DNA of 64,000 bases from Lachnospiraceae bacterium (GCA_017525525.1 JAFXSQ010000067.1:1-64000), one strand, 5' to 3'; positions 9,317 to 19,726 are shown, counted from the stretch's first letter. Numbers and translations: made by a program. The notes: a model not told the origin generated them from the sequence alone.

Positions 9317-12300
9317 CTAAGACACAGCCATAAGATTTGCAGCGAGCTGATCCACAGTCGGGTTCGGCTGCTCGCCTTCTTTAGACGGCCAGCGGAATTT
9401 ACCGACAAGCTCCGGGAACAGCTTGATGAACTCCTTTCGTTCCTCTATATCCGCCCTGTCCTTTGAGAGTACAGGACTTCCGTCATCTTTATAGAACAGC
9501 ATCCTGTGTATGGTCTGCGCATACTTCATGGCCAGATCGTTAAAGAACTCCTCAACGGACGAGAAGTGGAACTTTCTGAGCATCATTACTCTAATCATCT
9601 TCCTGGCTTCATTATCGTCCTTTGTGCCATAACCCAAAACTGCACTTTTAGCTCTGTATTTCACAAGGATATCTGACATTCCTATGAAGTCGTCAAGCGC
9701 AGCGCTCCTGTTCTCACTCTCCTTGTAAAACTTATGAATTATTCCTACTGCGGTTATAATGCCGCCTACCACAGCTCCCGCAATATTTAATCCGGGAATT
9801 AAAGCAGTTGCCATGGCTAACGCTCCTCCTGCCCCGTTAATAGCACTTTGCTCCCTGCGGGTTTCGAATTTCTTAGTCTGCATCTTAGCCACGTTGTCTG
9901 TTGCCTTGGCGTTCTCCCTGCTGTCATGTATCTTCTTTGCATCGCCGCTTTGTTCAGCTTCTCTAAGCTTACGGCGCGTCTGATCATGGACAGCCTGCTT
10001 GCCTTCTTCAAGCGCGTCAAGGTTCGCCGTAGCAACGCCGATTTCGACAATGGATTTGATTGTCGTAATACCTCCGGCCACCGCTCCGCCCACTGTTGCA
10101 AAAACCGTCGAACTGCTCTTTAAGGCTACGCGGATCATCTCCGCAACGGGTTTAGCGGCACCTGCAAGCGACGAAAGGATCTCCCTTACCTCATTGAACC
10201 TGTCATCCGCCGACACCAAATCATTATCAAACCTTGGAGCAAAGCAGGCCGAAACGATTTTGGCCAAAGCCGCTACTCCCTCTATGGTAGAGAATACGCC
10301 TGTGTTAAATACTGCATCATCCGCCGAGGTTAGGATTCCGGCAATCGTTTGCGCCGTACCCACATAACCGTCAACCTTCTGCTTTGTTGTCTTATCTTCG
10401 GAAACATCATGTATTTTTCTTCCTATCGCCTTCTCGAGCTTTTCCTTCAGAGGCTCCACTGATTTCGAAACGCTCTCAAGTCTTTCGACTTCCTTTACCG
10501 CGGCGTTCATCTCAATCATATGATTTCTGACAACAAGACTCTGTGCCTTGGCCGCTTCGGCTTTGGCTTCCTTTCCGACAATCGCCTCATCCGAAATCTG
10601 CGAAAGCCTGCGCAGCTTTTCAAGCTCGACTAAAAGCTTCTCAAACTTTTTCTGTCTGTCCTCCCATGCCTTGGCATAATCAAGCAACTCCTGATCATCC
10701 GGGTGCTTTGAAAGCACAGCGGAAAAGCCAACCATAAGTCTGTCCTTATAAGCCGCGAGCTGTTCCGATACATGATTCTCCTCATCGTCCAAAAGCCTCA
10801 TGGCTCCTTCAAGCTTATCGAGATTGATTGCACCGAACCTTGCAAGCTTGCTTCTGATAAACTCACGTTTTCTGATCACATCCATGCTCTTTACCCCTGA
10901 GATCAGATATGAATGTATACTGTAAAACGGTGCTTCCATGGCCTCACGGAATTTGGCGCGATCCGGCACGTAACCGTTCACTGCCAGGGCTATATCAACG
11001 CCGGTAGCCTTTCCGACAAAACCGTTTTCAACCATATAGTATACAAACAGTCTTTCGCGCATCGGATGCGAAAGTATATCTGTCGCAAAGGACGCCTCGG
11101 AGTTGCCTTCAGCAAGAGAATTGCAGTACTTTGCCACCCATCTGTCCACATCATGAACTGCCTTTACAACATGTTCAGGGAATGCTTTCTCGTCATCATC
11201 CGAACGGCTTATCGTATTCCTTGTCTTAACTCCGTCTATCCTGTAGGTCTGCTCATCCAAAAATGCATCGAATTCTTCCCTTGCCTGCTCTCTGTTTTGT
11301 GAAAGCGCTCTTTCGTAATCCGCAAGACTCGCAGTTTCGTCACTTAAAGCCTTGTCATCACCGGACATCTGTTTTTTGGAATCGCTGAGACCAAGCTCCT
11401 TTCTGAACAGCTCTTCAATCTCTGCCATCGCCTGTCTCGTCTTATATATTCCCTTTAAGGCCGCAAGCTTATCCTCATCTGAGCCTGCCCTTCCGAGTTC
11501 ATCCTCATTCTCTTTTAGTCTTTGCAAATGCAATGTATAGCCTTTAAGCTTGTCGAACTTTTCACACATGTCCTTGATATGCTCGCAATGTGTCTTCCTC
11601 GTCTTAGCTCTTTTATCAATTGCCGCATGCTTGCTTTCGTCCTTCTCACGTCTCTTTTCCTCGGCAGCTTCCTCATCTATCTTGCTTTTCATGCTTTCAT
11701 GAATATCGGGATATGCCATAATCTCGCTTTCGTACGGACGAAGTGACGCATAGAAGCTCCACATCTTATCGCTGTTGGTACGGTGAGGTTCTATCTGATA
11801 ATCCTTTGCGATTGCCTTTGACATTGAGTAAACCTTATCGGCGTTCTCGTACTTTGCTTCAAGGCTTTTTACCTCAGCCTCAACATCCTTCTTTGATTCG
11901 CCGAGCAGCTCGTCGTACTCCGCAGCAGTCACCGCAAGTCCATCCACAAGCTTCATGGTGCTTATGTCACCGGCCAGCGCAACCGCATCGCTAAAGCGTT
12001 TCAGCATCTCCTTATCATCGGTTGCAAAGGCTCTGACGACCTGCTTATAATCAGGCTCCGCAAGGTCTTCCCCTCTCAGATAAGAAAGTATAACATCAGT
12101 TCTTGTGTTTGCCTGAATATTCTCCTTAAAGAATGCTCTTAAGAAATATCCGCCCGGACTATAAAGCACATCATCCCTTACAAGAAGATGTCCCACAAGA
12201 ATCTTCGTATCGTTATCCAAATCACGGTAGATTTCAAGCTGTTTTTTGAGCTTTCCGTTATGCGCCGAAAGCTTTTTAAGCTCACTGTCAAAGCCTGCCC

Positions 12301-15300
12301 TGTCAAGCCTGATAAGCGGTGAATCGTTGTAGCTGTAGCCGTCGCTTCCGACGCCGTAATAACCACCCGTATCATGTTCAAGGTATCTTAATAACTCCGT
12401 CCCAACCTTATCTTTATCGAAAAGCTCTGTAAGTTCAGGGGTAATAACATTCTGCTCCACATGATAATCAGGCGCAATAAGCCTTTCTCCGTAATAACTG
12501 AGCAGTCCTCGTATCACATTGTCCCTGGTCTGTCGGCTAAGCTCTTTTGTATCCTTAAATTCCGAAAGAAATGCATCGGCAATCGTATAAAAGCTTCTGA
12601 CCTTCTCGAAGCAGTTATGATCCTTCATCAGCTCTATTTCGGCAAGCTCCGCATCCTCTAAGGATGCATGGTACGCCATCCTTGCCAGTGTTTCGTTGTA
12701 AAAGCTGTTCAGGATACCGGTATCCGGCAGGCTGTTTTTCTCGGTTTTAAAAAACGTATCAAGCTTGTCCCTAATTTCATCCGAAAGCGCCTTCATCTTC
12801 GCCTTGAAGAATTCATCCGCTTTTGCTTCGGAACCCTGCGCCTTAACCTGGTCTCTGTAGGCTTTCTCACTCAAAAGACGCATCCTGTCAGTCTCGGCAA
12901 AATAATCCGCGAACCTCGCGCGTCCGACATTCTTGACCATGAGCACCCTTTTCATGGATTCTTCGATTTCAACAAGCCGTGTCTTGTGCTCTTTTGCAAG
13001 CTCCTCCTCAATGTCATTTTGTTCAAACCAGCCTTCAACATTGGCCTGAACATTTCGGTTATACTCATCCACATCTACCAGGAACAGATTCCGTCTCTCG
13101 TTCTGGAATATGGACTTTTTGATTGCCTCTGCTCTTTCGACGGAATAATGCTTATCCCTGCCTCTTTCCGTAAGCGCTGTTTGAATCGCCATGGCTAAAA
13201 GCGCCGAATTATTCCTAGTTCTGTCCATATAGACTTTCATCTTATTCTTATCAAGCATCGCATCAGGACCGTCATAAATCAGCGCCATAATGTAGATATT
13301 TCCGTGTTCCACACCAAGCCCTGTATCCGATTCGTTAATACTCGTGTCTGTAAGCATCCCATTGATAAGATCATTTAGTTTTACCCGTTTATTAGGATCC
13401 TTATTATCCTTTATTATCGTCTCTTCAATAACATTCTTATCATAAGCTTCAAGAGCAAGATATTTCTTTACATCGACATACTCTAAATTCGGGTCAAAAA
13501 CGCAGGCTAAGATTTCCTCTCTTTTTCCTATCAGATACTGCTCGGTATAAGGCATTCTCTCTAGCTCCGAAATCACAGCCTTAGCGCGCGGCAAGTAAGC
13601 CACCGAGAACTCTTCAAACTCTTCATCGGTATCTGCCACAAGATGATCCGTGAATGTATCAAACTCCATAAAGAGCGGAAGCAAAATACTATAACCGCTT
13701 CCCTTTAATAATCTGACTCGATTGTCTCTCCTGTCCAACAATCGATTAAATTCCTCAGGGGTAAGCTTTTTTTCTTCTGACTGTTGCGCTTCCTGCTGCG
13801 TTGTCTCTTGTGACTTTTGCCGCTTCAGGCCCACTACGACCTCTTGCATTTTACTTGCATATTCCGTATCCCGGTAAAGCAAAGATACCTGCTTTACCAA
13901 TTCATCTGTAACTTCTACGCCATTATTCTTGCAGGTCTCTCTGAGGGCAACCTCCTTATCAACAATGTTTTTTAAGAGATTCGAAGTAAGGTTCCTCTCG
14001 AATACGGTTCTCTCGGTATCATTCAACAGATCGACATCCTTTATTCCGGTTTCATCCATAATCTTGATGGTACCCATTGCATAGGAAAGAACTGCGCCGT
14101 ACTTCAATACGCCGTAATTCATATATTGATTATCTTTAATGAGCTCGTTCTTTACCGTCGAAAGACTCTTCTTTATTTCGTTGAACCTTTGATCTTTTTC
14201 CTTTTCTTTTTTATATTTTTTATACCATGTTTCTTCGATGTATTTTTTATAATCTGTCTTAAGCTGTTCTTCCGTAATTGTACCCGGTTTCGCCTCAAGC
14301 CTCTTTTCTACTGCGTATTCATAAAAGCTTTGGGGTTTACTAATTCCATATTCAACACAGACATCCTCAACAAGCTTGTCTATACTCTCCATTCTTCCTA
14401 GACGATTCTCACCCCTGAGTTCATTTTTTCTGCCTGTGTTTATTTTAAGTTTGGTAAGATCGTTACGAAATCTGGGAATAACTGTCACTTTGCCGCCATA
14501 GAGCAATGCAAGCTTATTCTTCTTGAGAAAACTGCCACGGGAATTCATAGCTTCAATCCTTGCGGCAACATTATCCACAGCAAGCTCCTTGCCCGAGAAC
14601 ATCATCCTGATAATGATTGCTCTTTGTTCGGCTGTTATAAGCTTTGGATCGGCGGTTTCTGTCTCCTTTGCAAGCTTTGATGCTACCTGATTCAAAAAAG
14701 CCGGATATCCGGATACACGCGTCGAAATCAGAGTAACGTATTCCAGAAGCTGATCTAAGGAAAGCTTCCCGATATCTTCCATCCTCTTTACTCCCGCATA
14801 ACCTGTCTTTACGGCGTAAAGCTTTGCTTCGTTGAGCAGGGCAATCTGATCTATAGCATAGATATCGGAAATCTTCGCATCCTCAAAGCGTGAAAAAAGC
14901 ATATCCTTAAGATTCGCAGCTAGGAGCTCATCTACCGCGCCTTTTCCGACCTGCTCAAGATATGGCGGCAGCTTGACCGGTTTTCTCGCAAGCTTGGCAT
15001 ATCGCGCCCCTCTGTCATATTCGGTTATGCGCCTTAACGCTCTCTCGTAATTGCTCTTTACTCTTTCTTTCTTTTTATCTTCGGACATAGAATTAAACTC
15101 GCGTATTTCACGCTCACGCAGCTCCTGCTGACCGGCTACAACCTCATTTGAAATACGAGCAAACCTCGCCCTGTCTTTAAGTCCCTCCGCCGTTATCTCA
15201 CGGTGCTTCTCTATTTCATCTTCCCACTCAAACACCGACACGAATCTGTCGGTAACAAGCTCACTGTTCGGTTTAAACATCATATCCGACAGAAGACTCT

Positions 15301-17773
15301 TAGGAAGTCCTATCGCCTCCGTGTTCTGTTCTTCAAGAGCAGCCTTATAATCCTTTGACTCGGTCAACGCAGTATATAGCTTGCTTATACCATCCTTTGC
15401 GGCAGCTATCCTGTCCCTGATCTCCGTGCTTGTCTTATCAGTTCCCGGCATATGAATATCACTGATAAGCTTATATAAAAGCACGATCTTAAGAGCCTGG
15501 GGATATTTCGTAAAATAAGGATCGTCAAAATCAACCTCTTTTGAACCCTGTACCCCAAGAAGCTCTCTTATCTCTCCGGACACGGATAGGATATCGCTTC
15601 CGGTATCTTTCTCGGAAAGCTCCTTAAACTTGACAAGTCTCGCATAAAGAACCGTATTTTCCTTCCCTTTAAGCTTATTTTCGAGCATATCCTTTGAGAC
15701 AACTCCGGTGCTTTCTCCGATGTTGGTCGCAGCAGACGCAAGATCCGCATCTGAGAGCTCACGGCTTTGAAGCATGCGATCTACATGAGTGTTCACGGCT
15801 GCCTTAAGCTTCCCGTCCGATATATGTCCCTTTCTTATCCTGTATGCCCTGAACTTACCGACTCCTTCTCTTTTCTGGCCGTCTACTTCAAAGCTTTTAA
15901 GCTTTTTCATTTCCTTCTCGGGAATATGCTTTTCCATATTGCCCTGAAGCTGTGAGATTCTTGATTTATGTTCAATATGCTGCGCTTGCTCGGCGTGTTG
16001 GTCTGACACTGCGCTTTCCACCGTCAGCTCCACACCATCGGCCTTGAGCAGGCCTGTCATATCCTTCGTGTCGCCGACACTATACCTGCGGATAAGATTG
16101 ATATTATCAAGCTCTTTTTTAAAGCGTCTTTCATACGCTCCGCCGCTTCTTCTCGCTTCATCGCCGACCAACTCCGTTGTCTGTTCATCTACGGAATAAC
16201 CTGAGATTGAAATCAGGCCGGTAGCCAGGCGTTCAAAGTCATCTAAGGCCCGCACCGCCCCACTGCAAAGCTCATAGGATATATCATGGTTTACCGCCAT
16301 ATCCTTTAGTACTTTAATCCCCGGATTAGCCGCTGCACAGCTTTCCGCAGCCTTCTCGATCATCTTTAGCTTACTGCGGTCTTCACTGCTTAATTCGCTT
16401 ACATCTTTTTTGCCATAAGCATCACTGTACTTATTTAGCAGCTCCGTCATTCGGGCGCACACATGTCCGTGGTGCGAAGACAGCTCTACCATACATTTTT
16501 TTATTTTGTTAAGGATTTCCTTCTTGCTCTCGCTGTCTGTTTTCTTGTCCGCCAGGGTTTCCTCACAGACTTTATGTGCATCATAGGAATACTTCTGCAT
16601 TACATTTTCAAGCTTAAAAACCGCATCCTTAATGCTTGCAGCAAGTATCGCAGCACCCGAATTGGACGGATAGTTTTGAATTATAAAATCACAGTCGGAG
16701 GATAAGGCATACAGACTTAAAACAGACTCGTTCATCTGCGCAAGCTGAGGGGCATCCATATCCACCGCGTCCTTATACTTTCCTTTCTTTTCCTTAGACA
16801 ACATGGATTTTGGTATCCAGAACATGGAACACTTGTTACTTTCATCATGCAGCAGCAGCTTATCAAACTTCTCCTGATAAGGCTTGAGCGCTTCCTCGCG
16901 CGCTTTTGTTTCGGCATGGCTGGGCTGATTCAGTCTCTCAGCATGCTTTTCAACCATCTGCTCCCTGGCTTTCTCAACCGCCTCTTCAGGTGTCAATGCG
17001 CGAAGAGTATACTTCGAGCTTCTGGTCACGAGCATAGCCTTAATTGTCTCGGCGCGGGTAACCGCCTTGTTTATACGATCATCTGATACAAGCTCATCTC
17101 CGACAGGATCCGCATCTGCTGCGTCAAAAGATGTAAAACGGGATTTGAATACCGAAAGCACATGATCGGTGTGAATTGAATCTTCAACATGATCGGAGCC
17201 TGAACAATCGTTGATATAAGACGTAAGCGCCCTCAATATCATCGCATGCTGGTTTCTGACATAGTTTACTTTTGAAATCGCCGAGAAAACCTCATTGTAG
17301 AACTTTATTTTCCCGCTTTCAGAATCCGGCAGCTGTTTCCTCTTCTGTATGTCAATATAATCTCTTAAAGCATCATTTTCAGTCAGGAGATTCTGTGCAT
17401 AGCCTTCTATCGGTGCAAAAACAGACTTCTTTCCTGCATCAAGCTTGTCGTAAGCAACCTGAAATTCGGACAGCTTTTCCCTAAAAACCGTCTCCGTCTG
17501 TCTTAGCTTAAAAAACTGTTTTGAAAAATGTGCATAATGCTCGCCCTGCATACGTGTGCTTAAATCATAGTAATCACCGAATTTCTCACGCAAAAACTCT
17601 TCCTTTGTTTGAAGCGGAGCCTCTCCGTGCCCGAGGGCATGACGATCTGACAAATGCGCATCATGCATATATCCGGAATCAGGGCTTCCGGATATTGAGG
17701 TATTATTCTTATCCTTCGTTCTAAATAAAGGCTCGGAACCTGTTGAAGTACTGCGTGTTTTATAATCTTCCAT
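9317..17773 (-). CDS. Giant 2818-residue protein of unknown function
   Basis: One uninterrupted 8.5-kb frame with a strong site (GGGGAGGAATAAG) before the ATG. It has no signal peptide. The first ~60 residues are Ser/His/Gly-rich and look disordered. The bulk is charged, Lys/Glu-rich and predicted helical. Near the C-terminus are two Gly/Ala-rich hydrophobic stretches, about 2554-2584 and 2644-2680, separated by a charged ~60-residue linker, then a ~140-residue soluble tail. Such hydrophobic pairs occur in membrane-inserting toxins and effectors, but I recognise no family, motif or enzyme site. It is followed by a possible chaperone-like gene and preceded by a GNAT gene 15 nt upstream, probably one operon. 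Possible roles: a secreted or contractile-system effector, or a scaffold. None is proven. Confidence 0.85.
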   Translation of the reverse strand: MEDYKTRSTSTGSEPLFRTKDKNNTSISGSPDSGYMHDAHLSDRHALGHGEAPLQTKEEFLREKFGDYYDLSTRMQGEHYAHFSKQFFKLRQTETVFREKLSEFQVAYDKLDAGKKSVFAPIEGYAQNLLTENDALRDYIDIQKRKQLPDSESGKIKFYNEVFSAISKVNYVRNQHAMILRALTSYINDCSGSDHVEDSIHTDHVLSVFKSRFTSFDAADADPVGDELVSDDRINKAVTRAETIKAMLVTRSSKYTLRALTPEEAVEKAREQMVEKHAERLNQPSHAETKAREEALKPYQEKFDKLLLHDESNKCSMFWIPKSMLSKEKKGKYKDAVDMDAPQLAQMNESVLSLYALSSDCDFIIQNYPSNSGAAILAASIKDAVFKLENVMQKYSYDAHKVCEETLADKKTDSESKKEILNKIKKCMVELSSHHGHVCARMTELLNKYSDAYGKKDVSELSSEDRSKLKMIEKAAESCAAANPGIKVLKDMAVNHDISYELCSGAVRALDDFERLATGLISISGYSVDEQTTELVGDEARRSGGAYERRFKKELDNINLIRRYSVGDTKDMTGLLKADGVELTVESAVSDQHAEQAQHIEHKSRISQLQGNMEKHIPEKEMKKLKSFEVDGQKREGVGKFRAYRIRKGHISDGKLKAAVNTHVDRMLQSRELSDADLASAATNIGESTGVVSKDMLENKLKGKENTVLYARLVKFKELSEKDTGSDILSVSGEIRELLGVQGSKEVDFDDPYFTKYPQALKIVLLYKLISDIHMPGTDKTSTEIRDRIAAAKDGISKLYTALTESKDYKAALEEQNTEAIGLPKSLLSDMMFKPNSELVTDRFVSVFEWEDEIEKHREITAEGLKDRARFARISNEVVAGQQELREREIREFNSMSEDKKKERVKSNYERALRRITEYDRGARYAKLARKPVKLPPYLEQVGKGAVDELLAANLKDMLFSRFEDAKISDIYAIDQIALLNEAKLYAVKTGYAGVKRMEDIGKLSLDQLLEYVTLISTRVSGYPAFLNQVASKLAKETETADPKLITAEQRAIIIRMMFSGKELAVDNVAARIEAMNSRGSFLKKNKLALLYGGKVTVIPRFRNDLTKLKINTGRKNELRGENRLGRMESIDKLVEDVCVEYGISKPQSFYEYAVEKRLEAKPGTITEEQLKTDYKKYIEETWYKKYKKEKEKDQRFNEIKKSLSTVKNELIKDNQYMNYGVLKYGAVLSYAMGTIKIMDETGIKDVDLLNDTERTVFERNLTSNLLKNIVDKEVALRETCKNNGVEVTDELVKQVSLLYRDTEYASKMQEVVVGLKRQKSQETTQQEAQQSEEKKLTPEEFNRLLDRRDNRVRLLKGSGYSILLPLFMEFDTFTDHLVADTDEEFEEFSVAYLPRAKAVISELERMPYTEQYLIGKREEILACVFDPNLEYVDVKKYLALEAYDKNVIEETIIKDNKDPNKRVKLNDLINGMLTDTSINESDTGLGVEHGNIYIMALIYDGPDAMLDKNKMKVYMDRTRNNSALLAMAIQTALTERGRDKHYSVERAEAIKKSIFQNERRNLFLVDVDEYNRNVQANVEGWFEQNDIEEELAKEHKTRLVEIEESMKRVLMVKNVGRARFADYFAETDRMRLLSEKAYRDQVKAQGSEAKADEFFKAKMKALSDEIRDKLDTFFKTEKNSLPDTGILNSFYNETLARMAYHASLEDAELAEIELMKDHNCFEKVRSFYTIADAFLSEFKDTKELSRQTRDNVIRGLLSYYGERLIAPDYHVEQNVITPELTELFDKDKVGTELLRYLEHDTGGYYGVGSDGYSYNDSPLIRLDRAGFDSELKKLSAHNGKLKKQLEIYRDLDNDTKILVGHLLVRDDVLYSPGGYFLRAFFKENIQANTRTDVILSYLRGEDLAEPDYKQVVRAFATDDKEMLKRFSDAVALAGDISTMKLVDGLAVTAAEYDELLGESKKDVEAEVKSLEAKYENADKVYSMSKAIAKDYQIEPHRTNSDKMWSFYASLRPYESEIMAYPDIHESMKSKIDEEAAEEKRREKDESKHAAIDKRAKTRKTHCEHIKDMCEKFDKLKGYTLHLQRLKENEDELGRAGSDEDKLAALKGIYKTRQAMAEIEELFRKELGLSDSKKQMSGDDKALSDETASLADYERALSQNREQAREEFDAFLDEQTYRIDGVKTRNTISRSDDDEKAFPEHVVKAVHDVDRWVAKYCNSLAEGNSEASFATDILSHPMRERLFVYYMVENGFVGKATGVDIALAVNGYVPDRAKFREAMEAPFYSIHSYLISGVKSMDVIRKREFIRSKLARFGAINLDKLEGAMRLLDDEENHVSEQLAAYKDRLMVGFSAVLSKHPDDQELLDYAKAWEDRQKKFEKLLVELEKLRRLSQISDEAIVGKEAKAEAAKAQSLVVRNHMIEMNAAVKEVERLESVSKSVEPLKEKLEKAIGRKIHDVSEDKTTKQKVDGYVGTAQTIAGILTSADDAVFNTGVFSTIEGVAALAKIVSACFAPRFDNDLVSADDRFNEVREILSSLAGAAKPVAEMIRVALKSSSTVFATVGGAVAGGITTIKSIVEIGVATANLDALEEGKQAVHDQTRRKLREAEQSGDAKKIHDSRENAKATDNVAKMQTKKFETRREQSAINGAGGALAMATALIPGLNIAGAVVGGIITAVGIIHKFYKESENRSAALDDFIGMSDILVKYRAKSAVLGYGTKDDNEARKMIRVMMLRKFHFSSVEEFFNDLAMKYAQTIHRMLFYKDDGSPVLSKDRADIEERKEFIKLFPELVGKFRWPSKEGEQPNPTVDQLAANLMAVS

Positions 17774-17788
17774 ATCTTATTCCTCCCC

Positions 17789-18640
17789 TTATAGCTTAAG
17801 CATCGCATCGTATACCTGATACCGTCTGACCGCATCGACATCATGCCCGCTCATAAAACGTTCCTCAAACGCCGCCATCTTTTCTCCCACTGTATCTATA
17901 ACAAGCTCATCAAGCTCCATTCCTTCACGCCTGACTGCCTCCTTAACATGATCAAACAGGTACGGGAACATCCTTAAGCCATCCCCGTCTCCGTACAGGC
18001 TTAAGATATGTACTCCTCCGTAGAAATGCTCAGCCGCAATCATAGCCCGGGGTTCATCCTTTTCAAAAAGAATTCCACCGTAACGGTTTTCAAAAGAAAT
18101 TACCTTTTGAGGATCTACCAGATTGTTTTCCTCAGAGTCCAGCTTGCCGCATATCTTTCCTTTGTCCTTCTCTGACAGCTCAGCTACGGATTTAATAGTA
18201 TAAGGCCGCTTAAGAGCCGTGGTCGCAAAGGGCTTTAGCGACATCAATCTGTACAGGTCATACACACTTCTCCTTGCATCAAGCTCGTTCATCTCAAACC
18301 CATTTTTCTTTAAGAAAAGAAAAATGGCATCGGAAGCTGCTTCCTCTTTCTCTGTAAAAAGAGTCGCATGCATACTCCCGATGCCCGATTTTTTACACAC
18401 AGTTTTCATCTCGCGCAACAAAAACGAACCTATTCCCTGTCTGCGTCTATCATCCGAAACCGCGATAAAATCAACCTCCGGCCCATCCGGAGTGTCTACG
18501 AAAATCCCGGCCGCCACAGCTTCTCCGGCATCATCAATAACGCCGGCGTAAAGCTCATTTTCGTTTTTCTCGCTATAGCGTTCACCGATTACGGCTTCAA
18601 AATAACGAATATTGTCATCATCGATCAATGTCATTATCAT
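17789..18640 (-). CDS. GNAT-family N-acetyltransferase
   Basis: 283 residues. Residues about 1-100 carry a GNAT core: a beta strand ending VDFIAVSDD, then the acetyl-CoA pyrophosphate loop RRRQGIGS (65-72) and helix FLLREM. Residues about 110-283 look like a second, degenerate GNAT-like half without that loop (PYLFDHVKEAVRREGM). The ATG at 18640 is preceded by GGAGGGG. It lies 15 nt before the giant gene and probably shares its transcript. Substrate unknown; acetylation of the giant protein or detoxification of a related product are only guesses. Confidence 0.85.
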   Translation of the reverse strand: MIMTLIDDDNIRYFEAVIGERYSEKNENELYAGVIDDAGEAVAAGIFVDTPDGPEVDFIAVSDDRRRQGIGSFLLREMKTVCKKSGIGSMHATLFTEKEEAASDAIFLFLKKNGFEMNELDARRSVYDLYRLMSLKPFATTALKRPYTIKSVAELSEKDKGKICGKLDSEENNLVDPQKVISFENRYGGILFEKDEPRAMIAAEHFYGGVHILSLYGDGDGLRMFPYLFDHVKEAVRREGMELDELVIDTVGEKMAAFEERFMSGHDVDAVRRYQVYDAMLKL

Positions 18641-18719
18641 TTGTATTACCCCTCCAATTTATGGTATTGAACCCCTAATTTTATTATTTTACCATAAATC
18701 TGTAAAAAATACACTATTA

Positions 18720-18748
18720 TTGCTTTTTTTTGACCGCGATAATATAAT
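18720..18748 (+). promoter_or_regulatory. Probable promoter for the AP2-type gene
   Basis: TTGCTT and a perfect TATAAT are separated by 17 nt, in the AT-rich divergent gap between the GNAT gene and the AP2-type gene. The -35 is weak. The transcript would run through the R1 repeat at 18785-18859 before the start codon. Confidence 0.5.
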
Positions 18749-18784
18749 CGTTTTATCATCTTATGGTTGCGTAAATCAGAATAT

Positions 18785-18859
18785 GAAAAAAAGAGTCTTC
18801 GGGCTATAGAGGAGGTGTTGACACGAAGGTGTCAGGTCTTACGCGAAGCGAAGAGTCTT
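18785..18859. repeat. R1-family repeat, right arm of a 9.5-kb inverted pair
   Basis: Plus-strand copy of the element at 9225-9300, here in the leader of the AP2-type gene. It ends with AGAGTCTT 15 nt before the ATG, so it keeps the same orientation and spacing to its downstream gene as the other copies. It is inverted relative to the copy at 9225. Confidence 0.88.
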
Positions 18860-18874
18860 TTAGAGGAGAAAGAC

Positions 18875-19726
18875 ATGGCAAAATCAACAGGAGTTTATAA
18901 AGCAAAGAAAAAGGACGGAACCGAGTATTACAGATGCTCCGTCACTGTTAAGGGTAAGCACATAAGCTTGGGCAGCTACGATACCGAGCAGGAAGCCTCC
19001 GAAGTGTACAAGGCTGCAAGGAGCATTATCGACAGTAAAGGTCCGGAGGATATCTCCTACGAGGATTACAGCGCTATCCCTTATCAGAAGTTCATGATAC
19101 TCCTCAACCTTAAGCTTACCGGAGTGTACTTTGCCACCCCCATTCTCCTGAAGAAGAACTATTTCGAGTATCATCTTTCACCCGATAAAATTCTAAAGTT
19201 CGACCGAGACGACCTCTTCTTCTACGCCCAGAGAAAGATACAGGAAAAAGGCGGCTATCTCTTCGTCGCCGACTACGGCAGCCAGTACAAGATACTCAAG
19301 CGCTACGGCATCAAGCCCTTTGCTGTGTATGGGCGCGACTATGTACAGGTCAATGATGACAGGTATGACTTTCGCTATGACAATATAAGGGTTTTGAGCA
19401 GTTATATGGGAGTATGGGCGAACCACCAGGAGGGAAGTCCCGACATAATCAGCGACTACAACGCGGTTATCCATGTCAACGGAAACTACATAATAGGAAC
19501 CTATAAGACCGAAACAGAGGCAGCTGTTGCATATAATAAAGCCGTCGACATATTGCATGCCCACGGCTTTAGAAAAGCATATATCAAGAATTATATCGAG
19601 AGCTTAAAAGCTGACGAGTATAAGGCTTTGTACGATAAAACCTACATCTCGCCCAAGCTATATGAATTAAGGCCTGTTAGCGTAAAAAAAGATTCTTCGC
19701 ATAAAACACCGGTTACCTCAGCGTGA
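18875..19726 (+). CDS. Protein with two AP2-like DNA-binding domains
   Basis: 283 residues from the ATG at 18875 (site AGAGGAG 7-8 nt upstream). An upstream in-frame ATG at 18767 reads only through the R1 repeat and was rejected. Residues 6-53 (GVYKAKKKDG...RCSVTVKGKHISLGSYDTEQEA) match the AP2/ERF fold. A second AP2-like half is at about 193-232 (AVIHVNGNYIIGTYKTETEA). Between them, DDRYDFRYDNIRVLSS resembles the end of HNH-type endonucleases (N/D-R-x-DN-x-R), but no catalytic His is obvious. Bacterial AP2 domains are known from phage and mobile HNH endonucleases. Role inferred: DNA-binding regulator or a remnant of a mobile endonuclease. Its 3' end overlaps convergent dus by 14 bp. Confidence 0.78.
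   Translation: MAKSTGVYKAKKKDGTEYYRCSVTVKGKHISLGSYDTEQEASEVYKAARSIIDSKGPEDISYEDYSAIPYQKFMILLNLKLTGVYFATPILLKKNYFEYHLSPDKILKFDRDDLFFYAQRKIQEKGGYLFVADYGSQYKILKRYGIKPFAVYGRDYVQVNDDRYDFRYDNIRVLSSYMGVWANHQEGSPDIISDYNAVIHVNGNYIIGTYKTETEAAVAYNKAVDILHAHGFRKAYIKNYIESLKADEYKALYDKTYISPKLYELRPVSVKKDSSHKTPVTSA

Noticed and set aside
18767-18874. N-terminal extension of the AP2-type protein
   Set aside because: These 36 codons translate the R1 repeat, which also occurs in non-coding gaps; ATG 18875 has the ribosome site.
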